From Archilochus colubris (lineage: Eukaryota; Chordata; Aves; Apodiformes; Trochilidae), in assembly GCA_023079485.1 (NCBI GenBank), contig CM041097.1, positions 15,985,658 to 16,049,657 on the forward strand: 64,000 nt of DNA, given 5' to 3'. The translations under genes were made by a program, and so were the position numbers. The notes under the pieces were generated by a model that saw only the letters and a program-made list of their open reading frames with translations, did no database searches and was not told the DNA's origin. Of the stretch, positions 49,835-64,000 are shown piece after piece. Numbering within the stretch: position 1 is the stretch's first letter; every line of letters begins with the position of its first letter.

Positions 49835-52800
49835 CTGACCTGAGTTCCCAGTCTGAGCTGTGGTTTCATGAAAGTCCCAGAAGCCAAATTTGTGAACATA
49901 CCTCATTTTATTCATGAGGAATGACTTAGGGGCTGGTGTGGACACAGGTGGAGTGGTCCACAATCTGAAACAAGATCAAGAGTCAAATGTCCAGGTCTTT
50001 GCAGATGCAGTCTCTGAGCTCAGCCCTCTGAGCATTTCAGTAATGCACACTCTGGTTAATTCACATGTGAGGAGGGTTGACTTTAAATAGTTCACACAAA
50101 TCAGCAATTAAAAATGATGGTTTGGAAAAAAAGATGTTAAAACAAAGCAGCAGATGAGATAACCTTGCAGTTTTACAACACTTCGTATTAAACTCACCTG
50201 TATTGAAGCACGCAAAGTTTAGCACTACGTGCAGGCATTAGTTATGCTGAACATTATTTATTCAGTGGTTTATGATGAAATAGTTGGATGAATAAAACAG
50301 TAAAATCCCCATCTTCTACTCTAGGATATATATGAGTGCAAACAAAGGAGAATGCTCCTGTCAGGGCTCAGAATTTACACCCCTAAACAGATTTTTTTAA
50401 AAATCAGGAATGAACAACTCTTGTCTTGGAATTTAATCAGCAAATAAATTATACTTCTATTAGAAAAAAATCTGCAATTTCATAAAAACTGAGGTGCTAG
50501 AAAAATCCGAAATTGAACAGTTTGTCTTTGTCATGACAATTTAAGTAATATGTTTCAATAAAGAATCTGAAGATGCAGCTTTTTTATAACATTAAGCAAT
50601 AATAAATGGGACCCAGTTTTAACCTAGGTATTACTGCATGCTTGTTCTTTTAGAATATTATATACTGACTTTGGTATTATGATGGAGGAAACATAATTTC
50701 ATTTTTAGTTTCATGACTCTGGTTCAGTAAGCTCAGTATTTCCTATTCATACAAACTATTATGGCTGTCTCCATTAGGTATATATATATAGGGGGTATAT
50801 AAGCTTTCAGATAATGTGGGTGGATTGCATGCAACACTATCATTTAAAGCTATGAGGAGCACTTTCAATGTATAATATAAGAGTGGAGAACCTTCTTTAC
50901 TATATTTTTTATTGTTTAGATTGGGTAGATGGAAAAGCACTGCAAATGTGCAGTCTGGGTTGGTCACCAACACAAGTCCTTTTGTATCTCTAGGGTAGAA
51001 GGTACCTGATCTTTAACATATGAAGAGAAAAGGTATAGAGATTCATTCTCTTCACATTCTGTTTCCTTTTTACATATGTGTAAACCAAAGAAAACTTAGA
51101 ACCAACAAGTTTCCAAAGCAATTAGCAAAGCAAGCACCAGGCAGCTTTCCTGGAGTATGCAGTACAAGGAAATGTGTGTGGGTGTGTGAGAGGAGAGGTA
51201 CACAATATGAATTATTATTAGAAACTCACTTGGGAGGCAGGAATTTGGACAAAGATAAGGAGTGGTCTCAACACACTATCCTCAAAAATAAGGAGGAAAA
51301 GGGTGTGAAGTGCAAATTAAAACAGGGTAGAGGGAGAGAGCTGATTTCAAAAACCATTCCTTCTAGGCTTCCAAGAATTCCCTGTATCCATCATGCGTAT
51401 TGAGGATTTGAGGGTGCTCCCTTTCTCATACCTTCCCCAGGATGCATAAAAATCTAGATGGTAGCAAGACTTTTCAGTGTTGTCCTTAATGCCAAACAAC
51501 CAGTAGTGGTTTTGCAATTAAGTTTAAAACTACATCGGATAAGACACAACTCTTAAGAATTTATCCTTAAGCCTAAATAGTTAACAGCATTCGAGTGAAA
51601 ACAGTTAAACCCCAGAAAGCTACCTTATCACAGGTAATGCATAATTTTAAGTGTTTTTACATTTCCTCCTCATTGCAGTGGTACTTGTTAACAATGAAAT
51701 AGTAGATTAATTTTCTTCTCCACGCAGATTAACTCCCAAACCATTATTTGCCAAAGACAGATGTCACCCCCCCTGCACATGGCTGGTGTATCCAGCCATT
51801 CAGAAAGGTTGTTTATCATTAACTTCTTATTTAACCATAAAACCATTTGACAAATACAAACTCATTAGAGCTAGCAGAGCTGAATGGAAGTTTTTTCCCT
51901 AATAATTTCTCCTGAGTAACATATCTAAGCTCATGATGATGCATGTAAGGTTTAAAAGCACTATTACAGCAATGAAGCAGGGAGCATTTATGTTTTCATT
52001 ATTCTAACTTAGATTGGAATCAAACTGAGCCAAATACATCTTTTCTTATTCATTATCAGTCTTATGACTTCAGCAGTGTACCTGAGAATCAGGTGAGCCC
52101 TCACACTTCCATTTATACTTGCTTATAATATAGTTGCTTTGGTCTGGTTTTGGTGGGCTGTAGTCCCTGGACTACAGTGGACTGAAAGACATTATGTGCA
52201 TAATATTTTATATTTATCCTTGTATATTATCCTTGAGCTTCATATTCATATAATTTCCTGGAGCATAATTATCATCAATATTATAATTTTCCTGGAGAAT
52301 AACTTGATCTGTATGTGAAAGATAAACCACACACAGATCCCCCAACATCATGAATGAGTATGGTAAAAATGCAGCAATCTCACTAAAATAGTCCCACTGT
52401 ATGTGACTAGAGAACAGGAAAAAAGATCCTAGACTGACACAGGAGGTGTCCTTATGTTCAAGTTCCTCTAAGTCTGTAATGCTGTCCCTCAGTGTTCCTC
52501 ATTCCTTTTCTCTGGTCATTTCTGCTGGTCTCCAAATGTAAAACAGATGAGAAAAAAAGCATGGTAAATGGTAAATATAACAGGGAGTGGTGGAAGGGTA
52601 ATGAAAGATTAAAATTAAATTAACAGTATTCCAGTCCAGAAAACAAAAGAAAGAAAAAGAGTGAAAAATAGCTTATTAGAATTATACCTGCCCTCTAAGG
52701 TCACCAAGTTCAGTCATCTCTTACAGCTGCAAAATTTCCATTCCTTAAAAACTCACTTTAATATAAAGGGAGGGATCCTGAAAGCAAGCAGGATGGAATG

Positions 52801-55800
52801 AGGTTTTGGTTTGGTAGGATCAAATTTTCTGATTTTCTGATTGTCTTCAGCAAATATATGATCTCTATCTATTGCTACATCATTGATCTGAGTATGTGGA
52901 TTAGTTTGCCTTTTAGATTTGCAGATTGGATGCACCTCTGCTGTATGTGGCTAGGAGCAAAAGCATACAGTGAAGTCTTCAAGTAGTCTTTGTATCTTCT
53001 GTTTGAGAAACCAGGGTGCCACATTTTATGTTAAATAAGTAGTGGAGAACTGCATGATAACTTTGTTATGTCATTACAGCTAAAGACTGAACAGAAGTGC
53101 CTAAAACAGGGGGGACTTTAAATGAAAACCTGGAGGAATAAAGAGAAAAAAAATAGTGAAGGATACCACTTTAAAAAGATTTCTAGCAAGAGAGGCAATA
53201 CCAAGGAGAGGTAATAATGCTCTACCTTTTTTTGGTGTCTAACCACTTGACTCTGTGGAAAAATGAAACATTCAGGAATTATGATGTAAATTAATTGGCT
53301 GAAAACAGTAGAAGTGGTGCATCAATTTACAAGAGATTTACTACTACCCTTTGCCTGTGGCCTGCTGTATAGTAAGGCAGACAGGGGAGTTCAGGTTTCT
53401 CAGCAGAGATAGACTGTAGGTGAATAACACTCAGTTCCAACAGCTTTGGGAACTCTGATATTGTGGATAGAAAGACAATTTTATTGAACTTCTGTCAGAG
53501 ACAATGTAAAGCACTGAATACAAGTGTAAAGATCTGAGCTCTAGGATATGGTGGAAGAAAACCTCACAGAGGCTGGACCTCTTTTGATAATATGTGACTA
53601 TATCACTACAAAGACTTTGAAGCCTTTAAGAAGTAGAGACAATCTAAATTCTAAATTCAGGGAAGAAGTATCTTAACAGTCTGAAGAAAAAAAAAAGTAA
53701 TGAGTTACTTGGAGAAAAGGAATGGAGGTTAAAATAGCAGCAAAATAGTGATGTGATGAAAAGGCAGGGTCTGTCGTGTGTGCTAAGCAATTCAGCCTAG
53801 TATTCAGGCAAATATCTAAAAAGAAACATCTTGTAGTAAATATGAAGCAGAATCTTGGCTAGATCAATACTGTTCTGTATATTTTATTTTAAATCATAGT
53901 GGCAAGTTATCTAGAATGTACAGTAAAGTTCACAGATGAAGAGACTGCCCACTCAAATGTGGAACATCCATATCCAAGGGCCATGCTTACTGATAGGAAT
54001 CTCTGAACTCTGTGTGTGCCCTGGAGTAAAACACTCTGTTTCACAGCAGGGCTGGAATACCCATGTGGAAGAATAAATGCTGCCTTAGGAGAAATTATTT
54101 GGATGCTGACAAAACAAGCTTTGTTACATAGGATTATTTGTGTCCTGCACAGTATAGGAAAAAAGGTGAGTGTTTTCCAGGAATGAAACTTGGGTGCTGC
54201 TTGAGACTGTAAATAGCTGTAGCTACAAAACAGTGTTTGCCTTTACCAAAGGGAGGATAGGAAAATTAGGGAAGATGTAGGTGTTCACATCACATCTAAT
54301 CCATGTTTTGGTTCACAGGTTGCAAAAAACTTCATAGTGATTTTGTCCCAACCTGTTTTCAGGTCTTGAGATTGTCTATTATAATTAATTGCTAAACCTG
54401 TAGGGTGAGAGGGCTGCTGATGTGCCAAGGGTAATTTTTTCCTGATGAATTTTATGGATTGCAGAGGAAAGGAATTGATTTTTCTGCCGAATTAAGTATT
54501 GATTTAAAAGTAGCTTTCTATGCTACCTGGTTTAGGGTCATGGGGTACTATTTCAGTGGATTTTGTAGATCTGTTGATGTGTTTTCCTATTTCAATAATG
54601 ACTTTTGGCATGTCTGCAAGTTTCATTACAATTGGTTGGGCACCAGCAAGTGGCTTGGTGATTGTGAAGTTCATGAAAACCATAAAGTTTCTCAACAACC
54701 TAGCAAAGAAGTAAAGCAGTGTATAAAAAATCTTACAAGAAAACATCAATGCCCCACTAGAGAAAACTTAACTGCTTAAACTGGGTTACTGGGTGAGCTG
54801 CATCAATTTGCCATCCAACAATTTATTGTCTCACTGCCTCTCTGCACTGTTCACTGCCTTCTAGTTTACACCTCCTTCCATTTCTTAGTCCTTGTTATTT
54901 AGACATTATGTAATTTTTTTTTTACTTTTTCCTGCCCTAATGTCATGTCATTTGTTAGTGGATATTGTCATCATCAAGCCACGATGGGCTTGCAGTGAGA
55001 GAATGTAAATGTCAAACAAGAATTCTCCCAAAGTGCCTACACATAGAAAGGCCAAAGTTTGTAGATGGTTTTTTTTTCTATTTTTTGGTATATTGTCTGG
55101 GTTCACCTCTGAGACCAGCTGTGGGCAGAAGTGGAATATCTACAAATGCAGCCACACAGACAAGGTTGAAATGATTTATTTTTTAATACATTTCCTCTTC
55201 AGTATAATCCACCAGTGAATAGCAATCTGCCTGCCCATGGTAACAGGGAGGCTTTCAGATGCCTCTTGTGCTAGCTAAGGCACCAGCTACCCCAAAAAAG
55301 GAAGAAGTAGTGAAAATGTAAGTTTCTGGAGTAGGAAAAAATGGGCTGTGAATATTTCTGGAATATTCCTTCAAATTCCATGCAGGAGCCTGGTGAGGAC
55401 ATAAAATAGAATTGCACAAGAACCAACCACACCAGGAGTGGACTGTAAATATTTTCTTGACCATATAGTTAAAATAGTTGCCAGAATTCCTACTACATTT
55501 GCAAGCATCACTTGTCCTATATAAAGAAGAATAAGAGTGTAAAAGAACTGGATTAGTATTTGGTGTCTGAATGTTGTTTGCAAATTCTATGGAAATTCAA
55601 AGAGAAAATGGGAATCTTAGCAAAAAAGCAAAGGCAGTGTCCATATGGGACAGTACCTATAGGAACAGCAGTGAGGCTACAGACAGGTTGCTTTCTACAT
55701 AGATGTATTTTATTCAATAAAAGAAACTGTATCATTTACACACTGAAGAACAACTTCATTTTGGTAAAACTTTTTTTTAGACTGTAAGCAGAACAACTCC

Positions 55801-56172
55801 AAAATGGTATGTTTATGAGCAATGTTACAATCTGTAATAAAAGTATGTATTCAACTACTTTTATAAACTTCTGGATATGGACAGGCACAAATAATCATGC
55901 TTTCAAATCATATTTCTGCATACACTTATACAGTACAAGTTCTTTGTGCATCAGAAAAATAATAATAAAATGCTTTTTTTTACTAGATCTAGGGGGAGTC
56001 AAGTAGAACTTCCCCATTGCCTATGTCTTTAATAGCTTCTAGAAAAGCATATAGGAATTTATTTTTAATGAGTATACATTTGTTAAACAGAACAAAATGG
56101 GAATGCTTTAGACATCACCTTGGCTTTAGAAGAGCCTAAGAAGTTCCTCTTTTGCATTCTGCATCAAAATGG

Positions 56173-56190
56173 AATAAAATAAAATAAAAT
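56173..56190. repeat. AAAAT pentanucleotide repeat
   Basis: Three to four ATAAA units. Confidence 0.8.
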
Positions 56191-58437
56191 TTCTACAAGC
56201 AACTGGTAGTTCTACTATTCATCTGATTTAATAAATCAGCATCTGCAAGCTTAGCTGTTAAAGTTCATGTTATTAAGTATAGCTTCTGCTATGTATATTT
56301 TTTGTCCTTAATAAATGTGTTTCAATGGTTTTGTTCCTCTAGGAAAGTTGAGAATATTTTAATACTCACAAGTAAATCTACAACCAAAATTCTACCCCAA
56401 TGAGCATTTTTGTACCATCAGTCCATCCTTTGGAAAATGTTGAATTTTCTCTTAAGCAGAAAACCAGTGAAGACCAATTCATTAAAAACAGCTGCCATAG
56501 GAGGTATGTGATTTGTTTTGAGAGTCATTTAGTCTCAGATTGCATACTGTAATAAAAACTCAGGGAGACAATAGAAAATCTACATGGGCAGCTCATTTAG
56601 AGGCTGTGATCATTTTATGTTTAACATTAACTACACTATCTTAAGTGTAGTGTTCTGAGAAAATCACTCTAATTCACTGTAGCTTTAGCTTCTTTAGACT
56701 TTTAACATATTTTTAATGAGTGTTGAGCTGTATACTGAAATGAATCAGGGCTACATGTGATGGAATTCAGTGTAGGATTCCTGACAAATAACAGAATTTA
56801 GAAGGGATAAATGCCAAGGGTAAACTTTCTGATCTCTGCTCATTTCTGAGAACACAGTAATTACAATCTCTATGATTCATGGTGCCATTCTATACAAAAT
56901 ACTGAACTTACTAATCAAGCTGGAGATATTAATGCAAGTGCATAGTGTGGTTTTTACAGTAGGAATACCCAAGTCATGAACTGCTATTTGTAATTGAAAG
57001 AATTCTAATACTGACATTTAATATTCCTCCAAATTCTGATGGAATTTATGTACATGTAAAGGCTTTTGAGTGCTTCCCTCAATAATCTGAAATAATATTG
57101 CCAGCCAAACAATACTGTATGACTTGTATGACCCATAAAACTTCCAGCCATGTTTCAGCTGCAAACACAACTGTTAGCACCCTATAAAACTGAAAATTAT
57201 TGCAATTAATTTATTACTTCAGAACAACAAATCAATGGGGACTTCACAAAATACATTGCTCTTTCTGTAAAGAAGGAAACAAATTGTTAGGCAATAACTG
57301 AGTTAATCACTTAAGTTTAATGCAAGTATGATCTTGTGATACAGGACATAAATACGAGCTCCAGACAATTAAGAGCCATAAGAAGGGAATTATCTCTTAT
57401 CATCTGCATTATTTTAACCCTCACTTTTCAGTGCAAAGTGCATTTAGGTTCATGCTGTTTTATATCAGAAGCACAGAGTTAAGCAGTGGCACTGTACCTA
57501 ATACAAACTTGTCACTGATACAAGCTATCTCTCATTTTCAGACCAGAGGGAGAATTAAGTCAAAGATTTCTGGCAGCATATAAAGGACAGGAGATATGTA
57601 TATATATAGGTGTGTAATGTGTTTAATGGAGACTACTAGGAGAAGATAGATGTTAAAATATTATATAAGATTTTTACTGGGTTTTATAACATTAGAAATT
57701 GTGCAATATTTTCCTTCCTAATTCGTCCAGTTTCTTCCTGCTTATTCAAAACTGTGAGGAAGTTTCAGTACACCTAACATTCCAGAGATCACTAGCAAGC
57801 ATCTACAGATTAATGGTAAATAACACAGATAAAAGCTGCATAGAATTGTCAGTACTGCCCTGTCCTGCCCTGTTGCATCTGTGCTGAGATGACTGTTCTG
57901 TCTGTAGCTGAAAGGCTGAAAGACTGAGAACAACCTCCACAAAAATCCACCCAAATGAGGAAAATCAGTCCTCAATGAAAAGTGAGTGCAGAGCATCAGA
58001 AATCATTTTTCTTGATGGCCAGATGGAGAAATGTGTTTCTGAAGGTAGGCTGTTACTTTTTTGAAAGGCAACTATCAGAGGTCATTTTAGCCTCAGGTGA
58101 TTATTCCTTAGGCTTTAGCTGCAGCTAAATAGCAAGTTCAAAAGTCTCATATGTACAGCTGGGTTTTGCAGAAAGAAGGATGTTTATTGTAGATGAAAGC
58201 TGAAAAAAAGAGACAAAGTCAAAGTCCATGAAGAAGAGAGCCCTTTTTTGGGGGGGGACAGCATGCTTATCAGTGAACTGAAAGCCAGGGATTGTTTCAT
58301 GTTGTGTGACACTTTTCCTCCCCCATCTATGTGAAACCAAACCAGAGTGCATGCTATGCAATTTCTGCTCTTTCTGAAGAACGCTGGGTTTTTATATCTA
58401 AAATATTCAGTCATGCCCTGGGAAGAGGTCTACAACT

Positions 58438-59621
<1,184 letters not shown>

Positions 59622-62600
59622 TCAGCAAGAGCATGTAGAAACTGTCCTCCTAGTCAAAAAAGTATTAGCAGCATGTCCTTATCTTGTGTTGTGTTTGGAA
59701 TCCACTGAAGCAAGATGAAGCAAAAAACTCACAGAGATTTGCTGTTAACTTATTTAGTCTTGTTCCTCTTGTTATCTGCAGAAGAGCACTGTAGTCACAC
59801 ATGACAACTCTCCTTTTTAGACAAGGTTGTCATCCCAACTTCATCCAGATCATCTCTAAATAACTGCTCATGGTGTCTCAAGGCAAGAAGTCTGCAGTAG
59901 TGCTGACTTCTGCTCAGATACTGCAGTGACATCTAAAAAAATGGTCTGATCTTAAGACAGCTCCTCTCATTTGTTGAAGTAAGCTGAAATTTTCATCAGG
60001 GAGCTATTGCTTCTCATTTATAAAGAAAAACATCAGCTATTATGGTAATAATACAGAAAGCCTCATTAATTGCAGCACACAATATAGAATACACCAAGTG
60101 TAGAGAAGCCAAGCAGATGGTGCATTATAAACAGACTTTTTAAGCAGTAACCTTCACAGTAGGGAATGCTGTAGGTAAGAGTGCAACTTAACTTTCATTC
60201 TTTCATTAGAACATTTTTCTTTTTATGTTTAGGACATAGATGTATTTCCAGATATGTTCTTTGCTGAAATTTGAATTATTCTGGAAAGTCTGAGAAAAAC
60301 AAAAAGTGAGACAGATGTTTGCTAATTGCAGAGATTATAGGGCAGGGTTTTCAGGACAAGAGGAGGTGCTGTAGTGTTTTTACTTTTTCCTATCATTCTT
60401 CTTGAAGTTGTGAAGCATATTGAAAAGAGAAACTTGCCAAAAACTTCCTAGGAAGAAAATTGGTGGTAAACAGAGGCAGAAAGTGGGGCAGTCTCTATTT
60501 TGGGAGTGTGGAGTTGGGGGAAAGGAGACCACCATAGCATAAGAGGTACCATTTTCCCCAAAGAGAGGGAAGAGGAGGATGAAAAAAATGCTGCTATGTT
60601 GGTGGCAACTTTAAGAGATAAACCCTGCCAAGATTCCTCCATCTCTATCCAGCATTCCTGTATGCTAGGAAATGAAAATGTAGCACGCTAGGTTCTCTTG
60701 CAAGCACTCAGAAAATACCTATAATACAAACCTGTAAAATACTATATTTAAGAAACAATATCCCTGCAATGTTACATACCATAAAACTAGCAAAACTAAG
60801 TCTTTGTAGTTTAAGAACTCAATTCCCATCCAATAACTTACTAGCAGGATTTATTTTAAACAATGAAATGAAATGAATGCTAAGAAAAAGCTCCTCTGCT
60901 TCAGCACAGAAATACAAGAATATTGTTTATATCTTCTGGGTAACTTAACTGACCAGCTCCAGGAATGGCAGATGCTAAGATAAGATACTTTTCATCCATA
61001 TTTACAATCTTTGTAGGCTGTCTGAACTCCTCCTGCCTGTAAATTCCATCTGCTTTTGCAGACACTGCAGTGGGAGCAACCTCAAGCTTTCTTTCTTTTT
61101 TTTTTTTTTTTTTAACCCAGTATGCTCTGACTTTAACAGGATGCCAGAGGATAACAGAAGGACTAGCTCAGCTCTCTGGCAGTAGCTGAGGAGGTTCTAT
61201 GGGGGAGTGAGGTTTGGATGCAACAGCCTTATAGCTCCATGGCCTTATCTGGGAGATTTTGTTCTAAGCTTTATTATGAAAATTGAATTTTTACTTGAGG
61301 ACACTGAGTTTAAAGTAGTTCTGCAATCTTCTAATAGTATTCAACCCATCAGGCTTTATTATTTTTATCTATTATATTGTTCTTGAAATAATTTATGTAA
61401 CTATTCACTGTAACCAGCACTGGTTCTTTCTTTTAGGAGCTTTCTACTGCCTTAGTGACATACATATTCCACTTTACCTTTATTGTTAATGAAAATCTAA
61501 GATTCATTAGAACATGACATTCCATTAGTTTTTGCTTCCAGATGTAACTGGCAACTAAGTCTAGTTTAGTTTTAGTCTGTTTTCAGTGGCAAGAAAACAT
61601 CAAAAGAAAAAGGAAAGGGGAAAAGGGAATATATTAGTAATACTTTTGTTCTTTAGAAACTATTACTTATATTCAGAACTGGAAAAATTAATTCTGTTCA
61701 ACCTTCTGGGATGACATATGTTTTGAATACAGGCAGGAGGAAGCTTGGATTCCTTATACTCCAGCCCATGTCTTATCTCAAGTCTTTCTTGTTCTTCAGT
61801 CTCTTGAATTGCAGTTCCCCTATATAAATATCTTGTGTAAGTATGCAGAGAACATTCAGAATATGATTGGGTTTGTGGCTCTTCTTCTAAGGTCTGGAAT
61901 GATTCATTGGCCAACCCATCCATACATTATACCTTGGTTTACAGGTAAGGATGTCAAAGGCTGCTCTGGATGCTGCTACCACAATCCTCCCTTGGGTACC
62001 ATTACAAGTGACATTGTCCTGCCCTCACATGACAGCCCAACAGGCCACAGAGACTTAAGCAGCTGATGGGCTCTTTTTTTGATATATCAGTGGTCAAACT
62101 AATCTTGTGGTAATAGCAAGAGACAAGCCCTACCTCTTGAAAAACCCCTCACAGTTGTCAATGAAGATTTCAGTCATCCCTCTGGAAAGATATCTAGCTT
62201 GTGTGTTGAAGAAATATATTCAGTGTATGAAACTGTGGCAGCTCTGAAGCTTAAGAAAGGAGGACTTTGCTGCCATCTTTCAGTGAACTGAGAAGAGAGG
62301 GAGATGTGTGTACAAACTTTTTAGCAGATTTGCCCACTCTTTTCCTCAGAGACATTTTAACTGCTTTGCTGAGGAATCATTAATATCAGGAGAACCAGAG
62401 AAATAAAACAATGTTCTACTCTTTGTAGGGTGAAGAAAATCAGGCCTGTGCTTAAATATAATCTATTTAGGAGTTATGGTAACTGAACCTCAGTCTTGCA
62501 TGCAGTAATAAATGAAGCTGAGTCCCTGTGACTACATAAGCACATCTATTCCTAGCTGATCTGATGTGTTGAGTGTGATGAAAAATGTAATACAGACATC

Positions 62601-64000
62601 AGCATGAAAGAAGGTAACAGTAGCACCATCTAGGTACAACGATTAGCAGGGGTGCAAATGGGGGAGACAGTGAATTGCTTCATCTGTGAAAGGAGGCATC
62701 ATCTCTTGAGAGTATTTGTGGATTTATCTATTCCCTTTTTTGACAGTAAATTATGGACAGGGTGCAGCTAATGGGTAAATTGAAAATCATTTGTTCAAAG
62801 TTATAAAGGGTATCCAAAGGTTCTGTGTGTGTCTTTATTTTGTAGTTGCAGCAGGAATAGGTGAAATATTAACTTTTTGTAGCAACATTGCTAGTTAGTG
62901 CAAATCAGTGCTGAAATACATTTCATCTACATTTATTAGTTTCAGAATTAAATATCTTCATAAAAAATTAATACATCTTCTTGAACTCAGAGAAAATGTC
63001 TTAGGGTTTTTTATGAGTATGGGTTATACTTCGAGTTGGTTTTTACAAGTTGTAAGAAAAAACTGTAGCATCTGATTCTGTTTCTTGTTGTTGGACACAG
63101 TCTTTGGAGGAATAATTTAATATTTGTATCATGATTGGAACTTTTCTTAGCATAATCCTCATGAATAGTCTCATTAAACTCCAAGAGCATGACTGCATGG
63201 CTATGCAAACACTGAGTTTGACCCAGAAGAGGAGATGTGCAAGAGTTGCTGTGGTGTTCTCCAGGGATTTCACTATTGATATTGATTTTACATGAAGGCA
63301 CTCAGATGGTACAGTGATGGAGGGCAGTATAAAACCCTAAGAGAGATGGATAGACATGATTAAGTGTTTATTGGCCAGCAGTCAGTACCTTTTCCTTATC
63401 CTCTCAAGACCCAATCCACATATGATCCTCTGTTACAGCTTTTAGCTCCAGGGCTGGTCATTAAACTCAAGCAGAAATAGCTGATATATTTAGGTCCAGA
63501 GGTCTCCAGTTCATTGCTTGTTTATTTCCATGCTGCAGTCTAATGTTGTTATAGTGAGGACTAAATAAATAGCAGAGTTGTGAACATTTAATCTGTTAAA
63601 TCTTTAAAGTTTTCAGCCATTTTGTTTGTTCCCTGGAGAATTTTCCATTTCCCTTGAGATTATCATCAATTGTTATTCTTTCCAAAAGGGACAGAGAAAT
63701 ATTTTATCCCAAAAGAATTCTGTCCTCCCTTCAAATTCTGCATAATGGTTTTTCAGTTGGATAGTGTGAATTTTTCAGACACATTTCTGGGATTTATGCA
63801 TTAATATCAGACTCCAGATGGAGAGGCCTTTTATCAAATAAATAAACCTGGGAGGAAGTCCTGAATGTAAACACTGGGGCTGGGAACTGGTACAGTGCTT
63901 TTTCTCTGAGCAAATCTGATTGCATTTGAATGACACAGAAGATAGAGTACTTTTATTTTATTCACTCATTTTATTGTGCCCAGAATAAGCAATATAAGCT
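59622..64000. other. Upstream intergenic DNA, no gene seen
   Basis: AT-rich, with no recognised gene or interspersed repeat. A TTTC-rich stretch passing into 18 T residues is present at 61088-61113. The open frames here are short and not protein-like. Confidence 0.7.
61088..61113. repeat. TTTC/poly-T tract
   Basis: TTTCTTTC followed by 18 uninterrupted T. Confidence 0.93.

Larger units (their letters stand above)
49569..58437. other. Upstream intergenic DNA, no gene seen
   Basis: AT-rich sequence upstream of SUCLG2. It contains a poly-T run (49654-49670), an AAT-type microsatellite (49803-49834), an AAAAT run (56173-56190), a perfect 8-bp-stem hairpin (56630-56651) and a segment with three overlapping medium-length open frames (54459-54779, see findings). 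No CR1 and no recognisable coding exon were found. Confidence 0.7.

Overview
The window is vertebrate nuclear DNA and almost certainly from a bird. It is AT-rich, has very low coding density, and carries nine insertions or relics of the CR1 (Chicken Repeat 1) LINE. Several of these end in the avian-type 3' terminus built on ATTCTATG octamers. I found no prokaryotic gene architecture, CRISPR array, tRNA or rRNA.

The one gene I can identify is SUCLG2, the GTP-specific beta subunit of mitochondrial succinyl-CoA synthetase, on the minus strand. Its first coding exon lies at 48681-48767 in a CpG island of about 0.9 kb (about 48170-49065). The second coding exon lies at 24164-24305. Intron 1 is therefore 24,375 bp, and the left 24,163 bp of the window is intron 2, which runs off the edge. 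The two exons give 76 codons plus one base, roughly 18% of the protein if it is about the human length. Both splice junctions have good consensus, and both are in phase.

Layout: 1-24163 is intron 2, with three CR1 3' ends and AT-rich microsatellites. 24164-24305 is exon 2. 24306-48680 is intron 1, with four CR1 insertions that retain a 3' end, one decayed CR1 endonuclease relic, and simple repeats. 48681-49065 holds exon 1 and the core promoter. A CR1 at 49075-49568 sits about 0.3 kb upstream of the start codon. 49569-64000 is apparently intergenic upstream DNA with no gene I can support. Its dominant feature is a GAAA microsatellite of about 1.18 kb at 58438-59621, which creates long but meaningless open frames on both strands.

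I did not find a novel multi-gene system. The items most worth checking are the GAAA tract, a YY1-like motif over the SUCLG2 start codon, the promoter-proximal CR1, the CR1 endonuclease relic, a comparatively intact CR1 reverse-transcriptase C-terminus of a different subfamily, and two exon-like segments with splice signals that I cannot assign.
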